DNA of 64,000 nucleotides. It comes from Agrypnia vestita (lineage: Eukaryota > Arthropoda > Insecta > Trichoptera > Phryganeidae). Below the pieces are notes generated by a model. It saw nothing but the letters and a program-made list of their open reading frames with translations, ran no database searches and was not told the DNA's origin. This document shows positions 26,616 to 39,444 of the stretch, one piece after another. Location of the stretch: assembly GCA_016648135.1 (NCBI GenBank), contig JADDOH010000292.1, forward strand, positions 124,001 through 188,000, read 5' to 3'. Within the stretch, counting starts at the first letter, position 1; each line of letters opens with the position of its first letter. Both the position numbers and the translations under genes were made by a program.

Positions 26616-28080
26616 TAATAGTACACTGTTTTATCGACATCGCCAAATTCTTTTGACAGTTTACAGTGTGGCAAAATACAATATTAAAAAATGCACGTAC
26701 ATTTTTACATGTATTTACTAATTAATATATACAATAATATATAATATATACAAAATGTGTTAGGTAGTATTTTTTAGGGAAGGACATATCCCACTCAACG
26801 GTTTTCTCAGCGGTATCCCAGGCGGTTCTTTTACTTCCATAATGCGTTTTACCATATCTTTCTAGTTTTCAATTTTATTTTTCTCTGCAGGTGGGAAAAG
26901 GTTAAGTACATAAAAGAAGTTTAAATTTACAAAATCATATATTATATTACAGAAGAAGAATGATGTACAATTCAGCAGAAGTTGTTGTATGTTGAATGTT
27001 GATGTTATATAATTTATTTATTTATTTTAGGGAAAATTAACAGCATTTAACATATATAAAAAAATGGATTTTAAAATAATGCCAATTGCAAATTTTCCAC
27101 TGAATATAGTAATGTGTTAGAACATAGTTTTATTTATTAGAACATAGTTTAATAGAATATGGTAATTTATTAGAACAAGTGTGACATAGTAAAATAATTT
27201 TTAAAAATTATTTTAACAGCGAGTGGAGAGGGTGGAGGGGAATGTGAGACGGGAGTAGAAGGCACGAATTAGTTTGGGTGCGGTTGTGTAGATATTGTTT
27301 GTTTTATGTTTCTTATCGTTGAGTTGAAAATGTCAATGTGGTGATAGTTTGTATTAAATGAATTTGTGGATCTGTACATAAAGGAGTTTTGTTTTGAGTT
27401 GGTCTTACAAAAGGCGAGATGAAAAGTAGATGAATGTCTGTTATTGCGAGTTGGGATGTGGAAAGATATTCGTTAAAGAAGTTCCGGATTATCAACTAAA
27501 TTGTGTGTTATTTTGAATTACATCACCATGTCAGCTATGTCTCTTCGAAAAATTGCATGTTAAAAAACTTGGCAGAGTCTTCATTGCTTACATGAGATCT
27601 AAATGAGCGGAGGTCTAGTTATTTGATAGATAATGGTAGATTGTTAATTGAATATTCATTAGAGAATACATTATTATTTCTTGTAAAGCGTACAAAGAAG
27701 CATTTAGAAACATTTATTTCCAGGCTGTGGGCATTGCAATACGTGTCCAGATGACGTAGGTCATCTTGCAGCCTTTGTGGGAGAAAAAAATTTCATATCA
27801 TCTGCATATAGGATAGTAATTGAGTTAAAAAACAGTCACCAATATCATTGATATAAATAGCAATGGTCCCAGCAGGCTGCCTTGAGATACTCCAGATGTA
27901 TTTATAAATGAATTTTTCATAAAAATTGTCTGAAAAAATGCAGATCATTGATAAAAAGTGCAAGTAAGTAAAAATGAATAAATATTCGAATACATATTTT
28001 CATATTTAGCTTTTTTAAATTTTGAGGTTAATTTCTGTCGATTCTCAATTGATATTTTTAATTGTGAGACATCAAAGATC
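26616..28080. other. No gene recognised
   Basis: AT-rich. A patch at 27,690-27,900 (CGTGTCCAGATGACGTAGGT, AGCAGGCTGCCTTGAGATAC) has the look of an antisense LINE polymerase fragment but is too decayed to assign. Confidence 0.35.
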
Positions 28081-28084
28081 AAAG

Positions 28085-28590
28085 ATTTTTGAATCCAATA
28101 ATATAAACCCAAAGCTCTGCAAGCAATTAATAAAATCTTATGTGTGGAGTATTTTGCTGTATGGATGTGAGACATGGTGCATTAGCAACAGAGAAAAAAA
28201 CGATTAGAAGCCTTCGAGATGTGGACCTACAAACGTGCCCTAGGAATTTCCTGGAGAGACCACATTACGAATGAAGAGGTTATCAGCAGGATCGATGAAA
28301 CCGGGCACATGATGAATACCATCTCGAAAAGGCGTGCAAAATGGATGGGGCATGCCATGAAAATCTGCTCAAAACTATACTGGAGGGAATGGTAGAGGGA
28401 AAGATTGCCAGAGGGCGCCCTCGCCGCGAATATCTTCAGCAAGTGTGCCAAGATATGAATTGTGCCTACTCCACAGAGCTGAAGAGCATTGCCGGAGACC
28501 GAGCTGAATGGAGAAGGAGATGTGCCAGGAAGGAAAGGAATTGTAAGATGTCAAATGTTACATATCATATACGACTACTGTAAGGCTCGA
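28085..28590 (+). pseudogene. LINE reverse transcriptase C-terminal fragment
   Basis: The frames, with at least one shift, read KQLIKSYVWSILLYGCETW, RLEAFEMWTYKRALG, ISWRDHITNEEV, RRAKWMGHAM and KIARGRPRREYLQQVCQDM, ending in AGDRAEWRRRCA. This is the typical C-terminal end of insect RTE-type and related non-LTR polyproteins. The polymerase core is missing and frames are broken. Confidence 0.8.
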
Positions 28591-29181
28591 TCGTTTTTTT
28601 TACGCATTTATATGTTATTGATTAGTGGATGTCATATTTTTGTATGTTAATGCCATTTCTATGTTAATTAATTTGCTTATTTTGTGAATAAATGTACCAT
28701 AATACCACTAATTATTATTGCAAAACGTAGAAAAATTAACGACTCGGTATTTATAAATATTTTGTATTACAATTTTTCTCAAGGTTTTAATAATAGCGGA
28801 CTAATGATTTTTTTAACATTTTGATGAAGCAAGATAATCGTCAAGGATAAAACTTGTAAATAAACTTACACTAGACATCTATTATGTTGTTTTTTTATAA
28901 TTTGAATAAATTCTCATATTAAATAGCGGAGTTAGTGTCCACAAAAATCCTCTGCTGTCGAAATCTACGTAAGTAAGTAAAACATCAAATGGTTAAGTGA
29001 TTTGTATTCAAAATATTTTAGAGTCTGATTCCACGCTGGTTTATTTTACTAAAATATTACCTGAAACAGTATTTTCCAATTTTTTTGCAACATAAACAAA
29101 ATGAAGGGAAAATAAAGCTTTTACGGTTAAGTTTTCTTGCATATTTTCCACTTTTATACGTCTTAACGTTATCTATTATCT

Positions 29182-29421
29182 TTGGTTCGGACGGAAAACT
29201 CTTCGGGGGAACTGAGACAACTATCTGTTTCTGTTATTCGGTCTCTTTCCCGCCCGTGTTCGGAGGCTGTGATTAAAGCGTACGATCAGTCGACGGCAGA
29301 ACGTCGGGACGCCCGGAAGCACGACGCCTGGAAACGACGCCGACGTCGAATGCTCAACTTTTCGCGATATTCGCCAACGGTCCTCAAAAAAAACGTACAT
29401 TACGGAGTATATAAAATTTAA
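29182..29421 (+). other. Unrecognised short ORF with Arg-rich end
   Basis: A 79-codon frame in a GC-richer island ends ...RRDARKHDAWKRRRRRMLNF and is followed by a polyadenylation-like AATAAA at 29429. No family was recognised. It could be the end of a mobile-element ORF; chance is also possible. Confidence 0.2.
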
Positions 29422-29429
29422 TGGTCCAA

Positions 29430-31070
29430 TAAAACTTCATTATTCGAGACGGGTGATTCTGAAAATATAAGTGAATTATATAAATACATATTTACGTAAA
29501 TATTTTTAAATCAACTTTCTTGATAAAATCGTTAGTGTTTTTGAGTAACGTGCTGGTTGCGTAGTTTTAAATACAGTGAAAAGTGTTGGTTATCTTAAAA
29601 ATATTGGAATAATAATTATTTTCGTAACGGTAATCTAAATTATATGTAAAATATTAAAAATTAAGTTTTTGGTTCAAGTTATCGTGCAAAATGGTCAGTG
29701 TTGTGTTAAAAAAGGAAAGTGTAGTACAGCATTGAATCACCGATGCAAATGCTGTCCAAGCATGGTTGGATTTTTTCTAAGATAACGTCAGTGACGGGCA
29801 AAATTTGCAAGGTAAATATTTGATTTCTATTATGCTCCCATGATCTGATTTACTATACTAAATTTATCTACTTATTTTAATTTTATTACTTAAGTTAGTT
29901 ATTACAAATTATTATGATTATTATCACGATTATTATCTATTATTTGCTAATTAAGAATTAATTACCTACGAAGAATGAACTAAATATTATCACTGCGATA
30001 ATAAGTCACGTGTATAAATAAATGTCTTCAAATAATAAATAAACGAAGAAATAAATACGCGAAATAGTATAGATTTAAAAAATAGTAACTCACGATGTTA
30101 GTGTGACATGATGTCTCTAATACATAACTATGTATGTCGATGTTTCTATGGTTATTTGGATATTGCAGGATGTGGATACCATTATTATAATTGTACGTGG
30201 CATCATCTTTTGGCACTAAATAAATATTTTCTCATATAAAAATTTTCACAGTACAATGGAGTTTTTTTGAAGAATTTTTGAATTTTCTAAGAATTTTTTA
30301 AAAAGATTTCTGTAATTTCCTTGTATTATTTAATTTTACATACATCAAATTTAAGAAAATTTTCGCTTGTGTATGGCATGGAAGCACTTCTCATATAATG
30401 TATAAAAGTTTTGAGATAGGTAAATAAATATATTAATACATACATAAATATAGTAGTAATAAATACCTTAAAATTATAATAGTTTGAATTAAGTTTTGAA
30501 TTTATTATTGATTGGATAAATTGAATTAAGTATTAAAACTTCACTGGGTGTTGCATGTTTTAAATTAAATTTCTTATAAGCCATTAGTTTTATTCTGTTC
30601 TGATGAGGGATTGGAGACTCGGAAACACATCGGCTTTAAATAATAATACACGAATGATTATTTCAGAATTTGTTTAAGTTACATTTTTCAAAACGTCATA
30701 CGAAGTTGTTGGTTCAAATATCATTTTTATAAAATACATATATCTCAATGATAATAGTTAGTAATAGATCCGTCTATAGGAATCTGTTTTTTAATTATTT
30801 GATTTTTTAATGTTTATATTTTTTTATATGTCTATGAATGTTAAAATAAATATCAACGAAAATAAATGTTTGTTTAGGCTTATTAATTCTGAGAATGAAA
30901 ATTTATAATTCTGACCGAGGTCATTACCATCAAAATCAAGTTGCTATAATTATAATTAGTATTTAAACAATTCAAATAAATATTCTGAGTCAACCTAATC
31001 AGTGTGTCAAACTGAAAAAAACGCAGTGGAAATATTGAGTAATTTACAGTTTGATATACGTACCTATATA
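29430..31070. other. No gene recognised
   Basis: Very AT-rich. At 30598-30640 CTGATGAGGGATTGGAGACT CGGAAAC is reminiscent of the ribozyme-like motif but its stem does not fit. Confidence 0.4.
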
Positions 31071-31071
31071 T

Positions 31072-31113
31072 GATGTGTATATACACCATGTCGGCATGGT
31101 GTGTATATACATC
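31072..31113. repeat. Hairpin
   Basis: GATGTGTATATACACCATG pairs with CATGGTGTGTATATACATC across a 4-nt loop, with two mismatches. Confidence 0.8.
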
Positions 31114-31173
31114 ACAGAAAATATAACATGAAATAATTTTTTTTAAATACGCTTATATTTTAAATGTACCTAC

Positions 31174-31318
31174 TAAAAAGTAAAAAATAAATTTTCAGCC
31201 CAAAAATGTTTGATGTAGATTATAGAATTCTGTTGATGATGGAGGGAAAGCGCCCTTGCTTTTATATGGATAGTGAGGCAAACATTTTTTGGCCGAAAAT
31301 TTATTTATTACTTTTATA
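31174..31318. repeat. Short inverted-repeat element
   Basis: Arms AAATAAATTTTCAGCCCAAA (about 31183) and TTTTTTGGCCGAAAATTTAT (about 31286) pair over about 40 nt around a 65-nt centre. Probably a MITE. Confidence 0.6.
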
Positions 31319-31353
31319 TATATTTATAATATAAGTAAACGTGTTTAATTAAT

Positions 31354-31438
31354 ATTCTATTCACGTAATATATTTTTTTACTTTTTGGTGTTAGGTTATT
31401 CTATTCACGTAATATATTTTTTTACTTTTTGGTGTTAG
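31354..31438. repeat. Perfect 44-bp tandem duplication
   Basis: ATTCTATTCACGTAATATAT plus the following TTTTTTACTTTTTGGTGTTAG occurs twice, offset by exactly 44 bp. Confidence 0.95.
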
Positions 31439-31592
31439 TATTATCCAGTGTACAAAATCACTTCGGTAGGAAATAAGCGCCATTTTTTGGAGAGATCGTT
31501 AAATAATTTCCCATATTAAGCTTTGATTAATTAATTACGATGGATTAATTGATAAAGGATTGAATTTGAATTGATTCGTGTATTGTCATCGA

Positions 31593-32068
31593 CAGTGATG
31601 TACAAGATACGCTATACAAAGTATCTGGAATACAAAATGCAAGATACTTTAAAATCAAGTATTTCAAATACCAGATACAAATAACATTCTAAAATGGTAT
31701 CTGAAATACTAAATACAAAATACGTTTTTACGTGAATTATTTACGAATAAATCGCGTTGATCGCGCAAACGTGACAAAATAAAATATTATATTTTTAAGG
31801 TTTTAATTGCGACTTAAGATAAACCAGTTCTTCAAACATTTTGTCGCTCATTTTTCTTCGAGGAGGTCTCATTATAGATACATCATTGGAAAAAAGTATC
31901 ATAGCAATCATAGTATTTACCAAATGCTAAGATACCAAAAGAATGTATCTAAATACAAGATACAAGATGAATATTCAAAAAAGTATTTCAGATACAAGAA
32001 GAAAATACGTATTTTGCATCTTTTATCTGTATTTCAAATACTTGTATCTTTGATAAGTCACATCTCTG
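31593..32068. mobile_element. hAT-like MITE
   Basis: The ends CAGTGATGT and, reversed, CAGAGATGT fit the hAT consensus CAGNGNTG. Long inner arms built from repeated AGTATTTCAAATAC and GATACAAGATAC words pair with each other. Flanking 8-mers (GTCATCGA, GTCATTGT) match in five positions, as an old target duplication would. The 99-codon ORF inside is not a gene. Confidence 0.6.
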
Positions 32069-32528
32069 GTCATTGTCATCACAATTGGACATTGGGCAGC
32101 GGGTGAAAAATCGATTATAAGATTTCTTACAGACAAACAGATGAAGCTAATATACCTAAGCGTGGTAAAAAGAACTACCTTTACATGTTTTTATCCTGAT
32201 AAGATAAGATAAGGTTAGATAAAAATCAATCCTATACATGCATATGCATAATATTGTGATACTCTCACACACCCCCTATACAACGTGTTCACTTGATCGC
32301 GCTAAGTAGTCTGTGTTCGTCGCTAACTTCTTGTACCGTGCAAGTTGCCAGTCAAGCGTGAATATATTTATATTCCATACTTAGTTTGTGATCCCATAAA
32401 AGACTATTCTTCCAACGTTTTGCCAAATTGTCGAATAATTTTTATTTTTTTATTTTTCTCATGTTCATTGTGGATCTAAAGACCCACCATCGGTCAAGCA
32501 TATGATTAATGACTTATTTTTATATAAA

Positions 32529-33043
32529 TTCAAGAACACATTCATGTTGTGAAGTTGTAATTTTTCAGAACAAAGTCCTATGAAATTTTTAAAACCAAAT
32601 TAATTAATCAATTAGAAAGACATACAGAAAAATCTAATTCACGAAAAAATATTAGGTAACTACTGGGATTCGAACCCAGGTCACCTCCTTTCCAGGACCG
32701 GTGCTCTGACCACTAAGCTATAGCAACTCTCTATGTTTCCGTGAATATATCGACCTTTTATGTAGTTCTTCCTTTTTATTAATTGATTAATTTCTATTTT
32801 TGTTCATAGAGCAATCCACTTTTTTGATACGGTAGTTCAAATTACTTTGCAATGCCACCGCTAGATGGACGCCAGAATTAATCGTATAATTCATTTTATT
32901 TGGACATACATTTATACAAGAGATATTATATATATTCAAGAACACATTCATACTCAACGAATCCTAGTAGTAACCTAATATTTTTTCGTGAATTAGATTT
33001 TTCTGTATGTCTTTCTAATTGATTAATTAATTTGGTTTTAAAA
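32529..33043 (-). mobile_element. tRNA-like element with long inverted repeats, copy 1
   Basis: The minus strand contains a tRNA-like core at 32660-32735 with box A (TATAGCTTAGTGGTCAGAGC), box B (GGGTTCGAATCCC) and a nearly pairing acceptor stem. Its 3' extension runs TTTTTTCGTGAATTAGATTT, then CTTTCTAATTGATTAATTAA and TTTGGTTTTA. The same block ends the element in plus orientation at 32972-33043, so the two form inverted repeats of about 70 bp. TTCAAGAACACATTCAT occurs at 32529 and again near 32936. Confidence 0.7.
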
Positions 33044-33354
33044 ATACTTTTTTATGTTAGATGTTTGTGTTGGGTGTTGTCTGAGGTTATTATACAGATT
33101 TAATGCAGAAATCAATATGCTTGTGACTACAGATCATCCTTATAATGTACCTACGTTTTTAAATATTTATTATTATTGAAGTACATTTTATTATTAAAGT
33201 AGACACACAAAATTTTATATGTAATTTATTTTTATTTCGTCTAATTGTTTGCAATATTTGCGTTCAAAAATTTTCTTTAATAATGTTTCTTATATAATGG
33301 AAGTTTGTGTCCGAAATTAAATAAACTTCGAAAATTTTTTACTAGTTTTTTAAT

Positions 33355-33525
33355 AGTGGTCGAGTAGTTTTTTCTAGTTGGTTAAGACTCTCCATGATAC
33401 AATAGTCAATTCCAGGGGACCAGAAAGTAAGTCCTATTTTAAAAGAACAAGCGTTTAGCTTAGCTTTAAAATAGTAAGAATATTAATGCGACGCGTAAAC
33501 CATGTTCGCATCTCTATTTTATTAA
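33355..33525 (+). mobile_element. tRNA-headed SINE, copy 2
   Basis: A decayed head (TTCTAGTTGGTTAAGACTCT) is followed by the body AGTCCTATTTTAAAAGAACA to GTTCGCATCTCTATTTTATT, matching the SINE at 5441-5592. Confidence 0.65.
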
Positions 33526-33529
33526 GAAT

Positions 33530-34480
33530 ACAAGATTTATATAGAATAATAATAAGGGTATTTTTTGGGAATGATAAAGAAACATCATACATGTATCAAA
33601 TATCATCACATAGAAATATATTAAAACGTAAAATCGAAATAATTTTCACTTATTTATTGACAAATATTGAGACAATATATTAAAACGTGTTTTTTCAAAG
33701 TAATAAATATTTGAATTGTAAAAAAATAATAAATAAAGGAATGTAAAGGTAATTAATTGTTTTTTTCAATCATATAACGTTTATTATTTTCGTTTTACAG
33801 GTCCTACAAAAGTGAATAATTACTTTCATTTTGTATTGAATAATTTATGTGTGTTGACGCAAGTATAATATGAATGTAAGAAAAAATGGTTGTTTTCATA
33901 ATTTTACATAATAAAATACATTTAAAAATGATATATTTTATAATAATTCAGAGCAAAAAGACTAAAAGCGCCATGTAAAATAAAAATAAGTAATATAAAT
34001 ATGCAAAGATAATATAATGTGTTTATTTTTCAGCAATTTAAGATTTTTTTAAGAATCGTCAGATTAATTATTAATTACAAATAGAGACCAGTAATTGTAT
34101 AAATATGGTTTTTTTTTTCTTATTTTCATTTATTTACCTCTACACGGATTATGCTCTTTGGCAGTCACTTTTGTGTTCAAAGTGGCTGTAAAGTACTAAC
34201 ATACGTTTGTTGATGAAAACACAAAAAGTGTTTTGTAAGCCTTTCTTAAGTCATTGTAAGATGCATTTTATATAAAATGTAATCAAGTATAATACAAAAT
34301 ACCATGCAAAATATTTAAAGAAATGATTCAATAGAGACAAAGATTTCGGGTATCTTTAGACATATAACTTTAAACTGAGACATGAGCTCTTCATCACTTG
34401 GTCTATCCTTGCATCAAGGTGAGAAAAAGGACGGTACCTTGATTCAAATCGTTCATTTTAAAAATTCACCTATATAATAT
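33530..34480. other. No gene recognised
   Basis: AT-rich, nothing supported. Confidence 0.5.
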
Positions 34481-34980
34481 ACTAGCTGTTCGTACTCGGC
34501 GTTGCACGGGTTAAGTATAGAGTTAAAAATTAATTTGTGGGAGTAAACAAAGGTTTGATTCGAACGGTACAGATTTGTATCAAAAATATCAGGAGAAAGG
34601 GAGGGGGTAAAATAATTGGGCGGAAATGTCGCATTTGTTACCCGCTGAGTCCTAAATAATATGATTCCAAATTTGAGTCCGATCGGTCGAATGGTACAGA
34701 TTTGAATCGAAAATATATCAGGGTGAGAGAAAGGGGTAAATGAATAGGGCGGAAATGTCGCCTTTGTTACCCGCCTAGTCCTAAAGAATAAGTTTCCTAA
34801 TTTTGAGTCCAATATATCACGGGGAGGGGAAGGGGTAAAATAATAGGGGGGAAATGTCGCCTATGTTACCCGCCAGGTCCTAAAGCATAAGTATGCAAAT
34901 TTTGAATTGAATTGGACAAACGGTGCAGATTTGTATAGAGAACAGACGGACAGACAGACACTGAGTTTTATAGGTATAGA
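34481..34980 (-). mobile_element. Helentron-like repeat with minisatellite core, inverted copy
   Basis: On the minus strand it starts TCTATACCTATAAAACTCAG and ends AGTACGAACAGCTAGT. It contains three to four units with TTACCCGC-type boxes and GATTTGTATCGAAAATAT, the same as at 13330-13945. Confidence 0.65.
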
Positions 34981-35039
34981 AACAAAATTGAAAATGGATT
35001 TTGGAATATGAGTTCAATTGAAATAACGTCGTTTTATAC

Positions 35040-35220
35040 AGGGTGCCTCATAGCTAGTCTTCGGAGGAGTCTTCTTCGTTCAATTTTGAATAGAAAATAT
35101 ACTTTACACTTTGGGTGAAACGTTGATAGTTACGGAGATAGCGACATCAAAGTCTGTATTGTTTTCTTCGATATTTCTGACTTATTTTATGTAAAATGTT
35201 GAACCATCTGTTCAAAATGA
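35040..35220 (+). repeat. Half element related to the palindromic MITE
   Basis: After a TATA, CAGGGTGCCTCATAGCTAGT begins, followed by GGAGATAGCGACATCAAAGT and ATATTTCTGACTTATTTTAT as in the palindrome family. The second arm is missing. Confidence 0.5.
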
Positions 35221-35237
35221 AGATCAATGAAGAATTA

Positions 35238-35606
35238 TTAAATCAAATTAATTAATCAATTAGAAAGATATACAGAACAATCTAATTCACGAAAAAATAT
35301 TAGGTTACTACTGGGATTCGAACCCAGGTCACCTCCTTTCCAGGGCCGGTGCTCTGACCACTAAGCTATAGCAACCCTCTATGTTTCCGTGAATATATCA
35401 ACCTTATATGTAGTTCTTATTTTTTATTAATTGATTAATTTTTATTTTTGTCCATAGAGCAATCCACTTTTTTGATACGGTAGTTGAAATTACTTTGCAA
35501 TGCCGCCTCTAGATGGATGCCAGAATTAATTGAATAATTCATTTTATTTGGACATACATTTATACAACAGATATTATGTATATTCAAGAACACATTCATA
35601 TTTCAA
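35238..35606 (-). mobile_element. tRNA-like element with long inverted repeats, copy 2 (one arm lost)
   Basis: Nearly identical to copy 1 from TTAATTAATCAATTAGAAAG to the TTCAAGAACACATTCATA end. The minus-strand tRNA-like core is at 35310-35380. The plus-oriented end arm is absent. Confidence 0.7.
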
Positions 35607-35609
35607 AGT

Positions 35610-38575
35610 TTTTTCGTCAAGCAACAAGCAAGCAGACGCCACGAGTTAAAGGAAAGGAAGTGATAACATTCATTTGAGGCTTAAAGAATCTCTCCACTGA
35701 GACACTTTTTTCTTATAACTGTAAAAGTTGACGATACGATCAATATTTACTCTGGAATAACCTAAACTAAAAAAAAAAACACGACAAACATTTATAATTA
35801 TAACCTAAATAAGTGAAGTACTTATTGAAAATTACTTGAACTTTCAAAGCTGAAGTTACTACATGCATATATTATGAATATGAACACATTCAAGATCTTT
35901 CAATTTTCAGTAAATTAAACTTTGTACTACACTGTGCTATTTTATCACTTTAGTTTTGAGAGAAGCAGCCCCTCTCAGCATCAGTACATAATAAGTTATT
36001 AAGCTGACGACAATAGGGCTGATTCTCTCAAAACTATAAATATATATATTTTTTTCTCCTAAATACTTGCTCAAGAAGGTGAACTATGAACATTTTAGGG
36101 TACTCTAGAAAATTGAGCAAAATTAATTAAGCGAGATGTGCAAGTTATAGTTAAATGTAAATATTGAAAATCTTTAAAGTGTGATAGGTATAAACAAATA
36201 AGTTGAGTGAGATCATTTCAGTCTTCTTCTTTTTCCGCTCAATGGGACCCGGAAGTCTTTGATCGTAGCCACACAGAGCGCCACCTATCTGTAAGGCATT
36301 CGTCCGCCTCTTGCAAGTCTGTCTTGACATTATCAGTCTCTTTCTTTCCTCTTTTTCTACTCTTTCTTCCCCTCGGTCTTGATTCTCTTAGTGTGTATTA
36401 AAGCTTTGTGTATGTTACGTCTACTCTAAATATATGACTCACTGTAGCCTACTCATCTGGGATATCTGGAGCGTCATATCTTTCTCGAAGTTTTTTGACC
36501 TCCTTCATTCATCGGTTTGATTACCACGTATTGGGTTGTAAATCTTGGTGAGATTCTATTTCGGAAGACTTGTAACCTTAATTTAAATTTAAGGACTAGT
36601 AAAAAAGGAGAGAAGCTTCACACCGATATAAGGAAATCGAATCTTAATGATTTTAAAAAGTAAACATAAAAAATGTCCTTTCCATTCTACAACATATATA
36701 TACTATATAGAAAAAAATTGTTACAAAACATTAGGGTGCTATACCAATATATTGAAATTCTTTTTTAATATACATTATAAAAATGGAACTTATTAATTGT
36801 TTTTATTTCACTATCTAGCACGGGTCTGTGGAATAAAACTTCTTACAATTCATACGAAATAAGGTTATCTTTCTAGAAGATTTTTCTCAGAAACGTATTA
36901 CAGCAGTATTATTATCAAATTAATAAGTTTAGTAATATCTCGAGTTACGTTATCTCGACTTCCACAAAGTCGGAGTAACGTTATTTTAATTTCGCTTTTT
37001 CCCTCAACCCTTAAACCCTGAAAATAACTTATGTAATGTATATTTGTAAGACTTGCATTTTTTTTTATTTTATTTTATATGATGATTATGCAATGAAAAG
37101 AAACTCTAATTTTAATTATTACTTAGGTACTATTTCTTGATGTTTTTTCAGTAAACAGCTATTAAAGAATAAGATACCTCTTTGTATACCTCTTGTATGA
37201 AACTTTACGTGAATTTTTGGCTTACGTTTCCTTGCTAGTTCTACCTACAACTTAATTACGGTCTGCTATTATTGTATATGGATTGATAGTAGAAAATAAT
37301 ATGCTGAGAAAATAGACCATTAAAAAATGAAAATCTGATTTAAAAAGAACAAAAGTGATACCTGATAGGACCAGCGTTGAGTCAAATGTTGAAACTTAAC
37401 GTCCCACATACATTTCCATCCCCACCACCTGAATAATATATTTACGCAAACACGGCGTGCTCGCGGGTGAGATATGGAGATCTCTGATAGTTCCGACTCA
37501 AACCAGCACAGGCAATTACTTTTCCGTATGGGAACGGGCTATTTCTGATTGTTTTTGCGAATAAAATCCCTCCAGCGAATGTTTGCGAAATATATTTCTT
37601 ACATACTGACTTTTATGATACGTACGGAAAACATTTTTACTACTGTTATCACATTGAATTAAGCCGATTCCACAGGATTCAGTAAATATGAAAGAGAAAT
37701 GTGTTTTTTTATAGATACACAAATGCGATACTTTCTTTATCAAAGGGAAAGAAAACGTTCTTTCACTGTTTGTTTTCAAATCAAGTAACCAGGTATTGGG
37801 TCTATGCTAGAAATATTTTACAAAAATGGAGAAGGCTAGAAGAAATCCTGATAAAAAGAATGAGATTTTAGGACCAATTTATTACAAAAACTATATTAGA
37901 AAAACTAATAAATATAAGTAATTTGTTATGAATTCCCCTTAGATTTTCAGCATCAAATGACGATAATATAGATTATATATAGGCTTCTAAAAACCGCCCG
38001 AAAATAGTCACCCTTTATTTTAATCAAAAACCGGTCAATCGATTTTAATCGTCCTCGGAGAATTGACATATTTTGCATGATTTTAATTTTTATTTTTAAA
38101 AATAAATGTGTAAATTTTTGTTGAAAATGAAATAAAATGTAAGAAATATGTATGTACAATTTTTACATAAAAATATTATTTTATTTTTGTTTGCATAGTA
38201 TGTAGTGTACAAAATAAATTATCGATTGTGAAAATTTTGTAACGAATACATTACTATAGACAAAACCAATTTACTGAAAAGAAAAATAAAAATGGTCTAT
38301 TTAATACATGGCCTTCATTAAAACAATAAAATCAAAAATACAAAGATAGCAAAAAATATCATGAACAATTAAACTTTGATTTAAATTTTGAAATTATAAA
38401 ATTTTGTTCTATACGTGTATTGAAATTCATTAATTAATTAATTAATTTATACATTTTTATAAAAAAAAATATTCTTTATTTTATTTCAGTTTTCGGTTCA
38501 GGGCCAAAAAAGTAGGTTTTAATTTTTTTAATGACCTAAAAACCGGTTAATCGGTTTAAATTTTAACCGGTTTGG
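35610..38575. other. No gene recognised
   Basis: AT-rich. A GC-richer, pyrimidine-rich stretch at 36,225-36,420 has a 64-codon frame with no motif. Confidence 0.45.
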
Positions 38576-38580
38576 AAGCC

Positions 38581-38850
38581 CTACAGCGGGGGTATGGAAA
38601 GAGGACTGAGTGCCACACTATTGTCTTGACACGCAGCTCTCGGCTCATCCACATTAATTCATATTCTCTTGCAATCTCTGCTTTTGAGGCTTCTAACGCT
38701 ACCACCTTCCATTACCTAGTTTACCTGGTCAGGCCAAGTTTTTCGCGGCCATCCAATATTTCTGATGATATCAAGACTCACGTCGTATATCTTTTTTACC
38801 ATTCTCTTTTCATTCACTTCTTTCATATGATCAAAAGATTTATGTGAATT
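38581..38850 (-). pseudogene. RTE-like LINE tail fragment
   Basis: The minus strand reads FDHMKEVNEKRMVKKIYDVS, WPRKTWPDQVN, GGSVRSLK and INVDEPRAACQDNSVA with stops and shifts, the same domain as 10564-11250 and 46683-47185. Confidence 0.65.
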
Positions 38851-39127
38851 TTTGAAATCCTATTTACAATTCTATTTACAATTGTATGATCAGATTAAAA
38901 TTGTTTTCTAATATATTCGTTCTTTGATCTATCATAAACGGATTTGCTAAATCTGGGCTGTAGTGATGTTGCGATTTCATTTTCACTGCATTCAGCCAAT
39001 GTTCATTTCCCAGCGCCAACTTCAAACTCGGAACTTTCTGTTACCGGTGGACTGTGTTACCATTGCAAAATGTACACAGGTATATACGTAACGTTTGCGA
39101 GTCCTGGTGGCAAGATTGATTTTTTCT

Positions 39128-39438
39128 AAAACCAAATTGTTAATCAATTAGAAAGACACGTAGAAAAATCAAATCAACAAAAAAATTGGCTGCTACCGGG
39201 ACTTGAACCCAGATAACCTCTCTTTTCGGGAAGGTGTGTTACCATTACACCATCAGCCTGATATCATTCCGCCAATATATATGTCGACTTTATCTGTAGG
39301 TTTCATTTATCATATAGTAGTCCCTATAGTAGCCGACATACTTTTTCGTCTTTCTAATTGATTAATAAATTTGGTTTTAAATTTCACAGAAATTTGTTCT
39401 GAAAAAATTGCAACTTCACAATAAGAATGTGTTCTTTG
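39128..39438 (-). mobile_element. tRNA-like element with long inverted repeats, copy 3
   Basis: The left arm AAAACCAAATTGTTAATCAA pairs with the right arm ATTGATTAATAAATTTGGTT. The minus-strand tRNA-like core at 39190-39262 has D-stem GTGT/ACAC, box B GGGTTCAAGTCCC and acceptor GGCTG/CAGCC. The right arm continues with TTCTGAAAAAATTGCAACTT and GAATGTGTTCTTTG, as at 56.7 kb. The core diverges strongly from copies 1 and 2 while the arms match. Confidence 0.7.
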
Positions 39439-39444
39439 ATTTTT

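Noticed and set aside
30598..30640. Another hammerhead-like copy
   Set aside because: CTGATGA and GAAAC are present but the intervening bases do not form stem II and the outer bases do not pair.
31807..32106. 99-codon plus-strand ORF as a gene
   Set aside because: It lies within the hAT-like MITE and consists of its repeated words.
32660..32735. A genuine tRNA gene
   Set aside because: The anticodon stem does not pair properly, the acceptor has a mismatch and the same core recurs inside dispersed repeats, so it is tRNA-derived repeat sequence. The cores at 35310, 56610 and 56990 were rejected for the same reason.
34453..34812. 119-codon minus-strand ORF as a gene
   Set aside because: It runs across the minisatellite units of the Helentron-like repeat; its repeated peptide text comes from the repeat.
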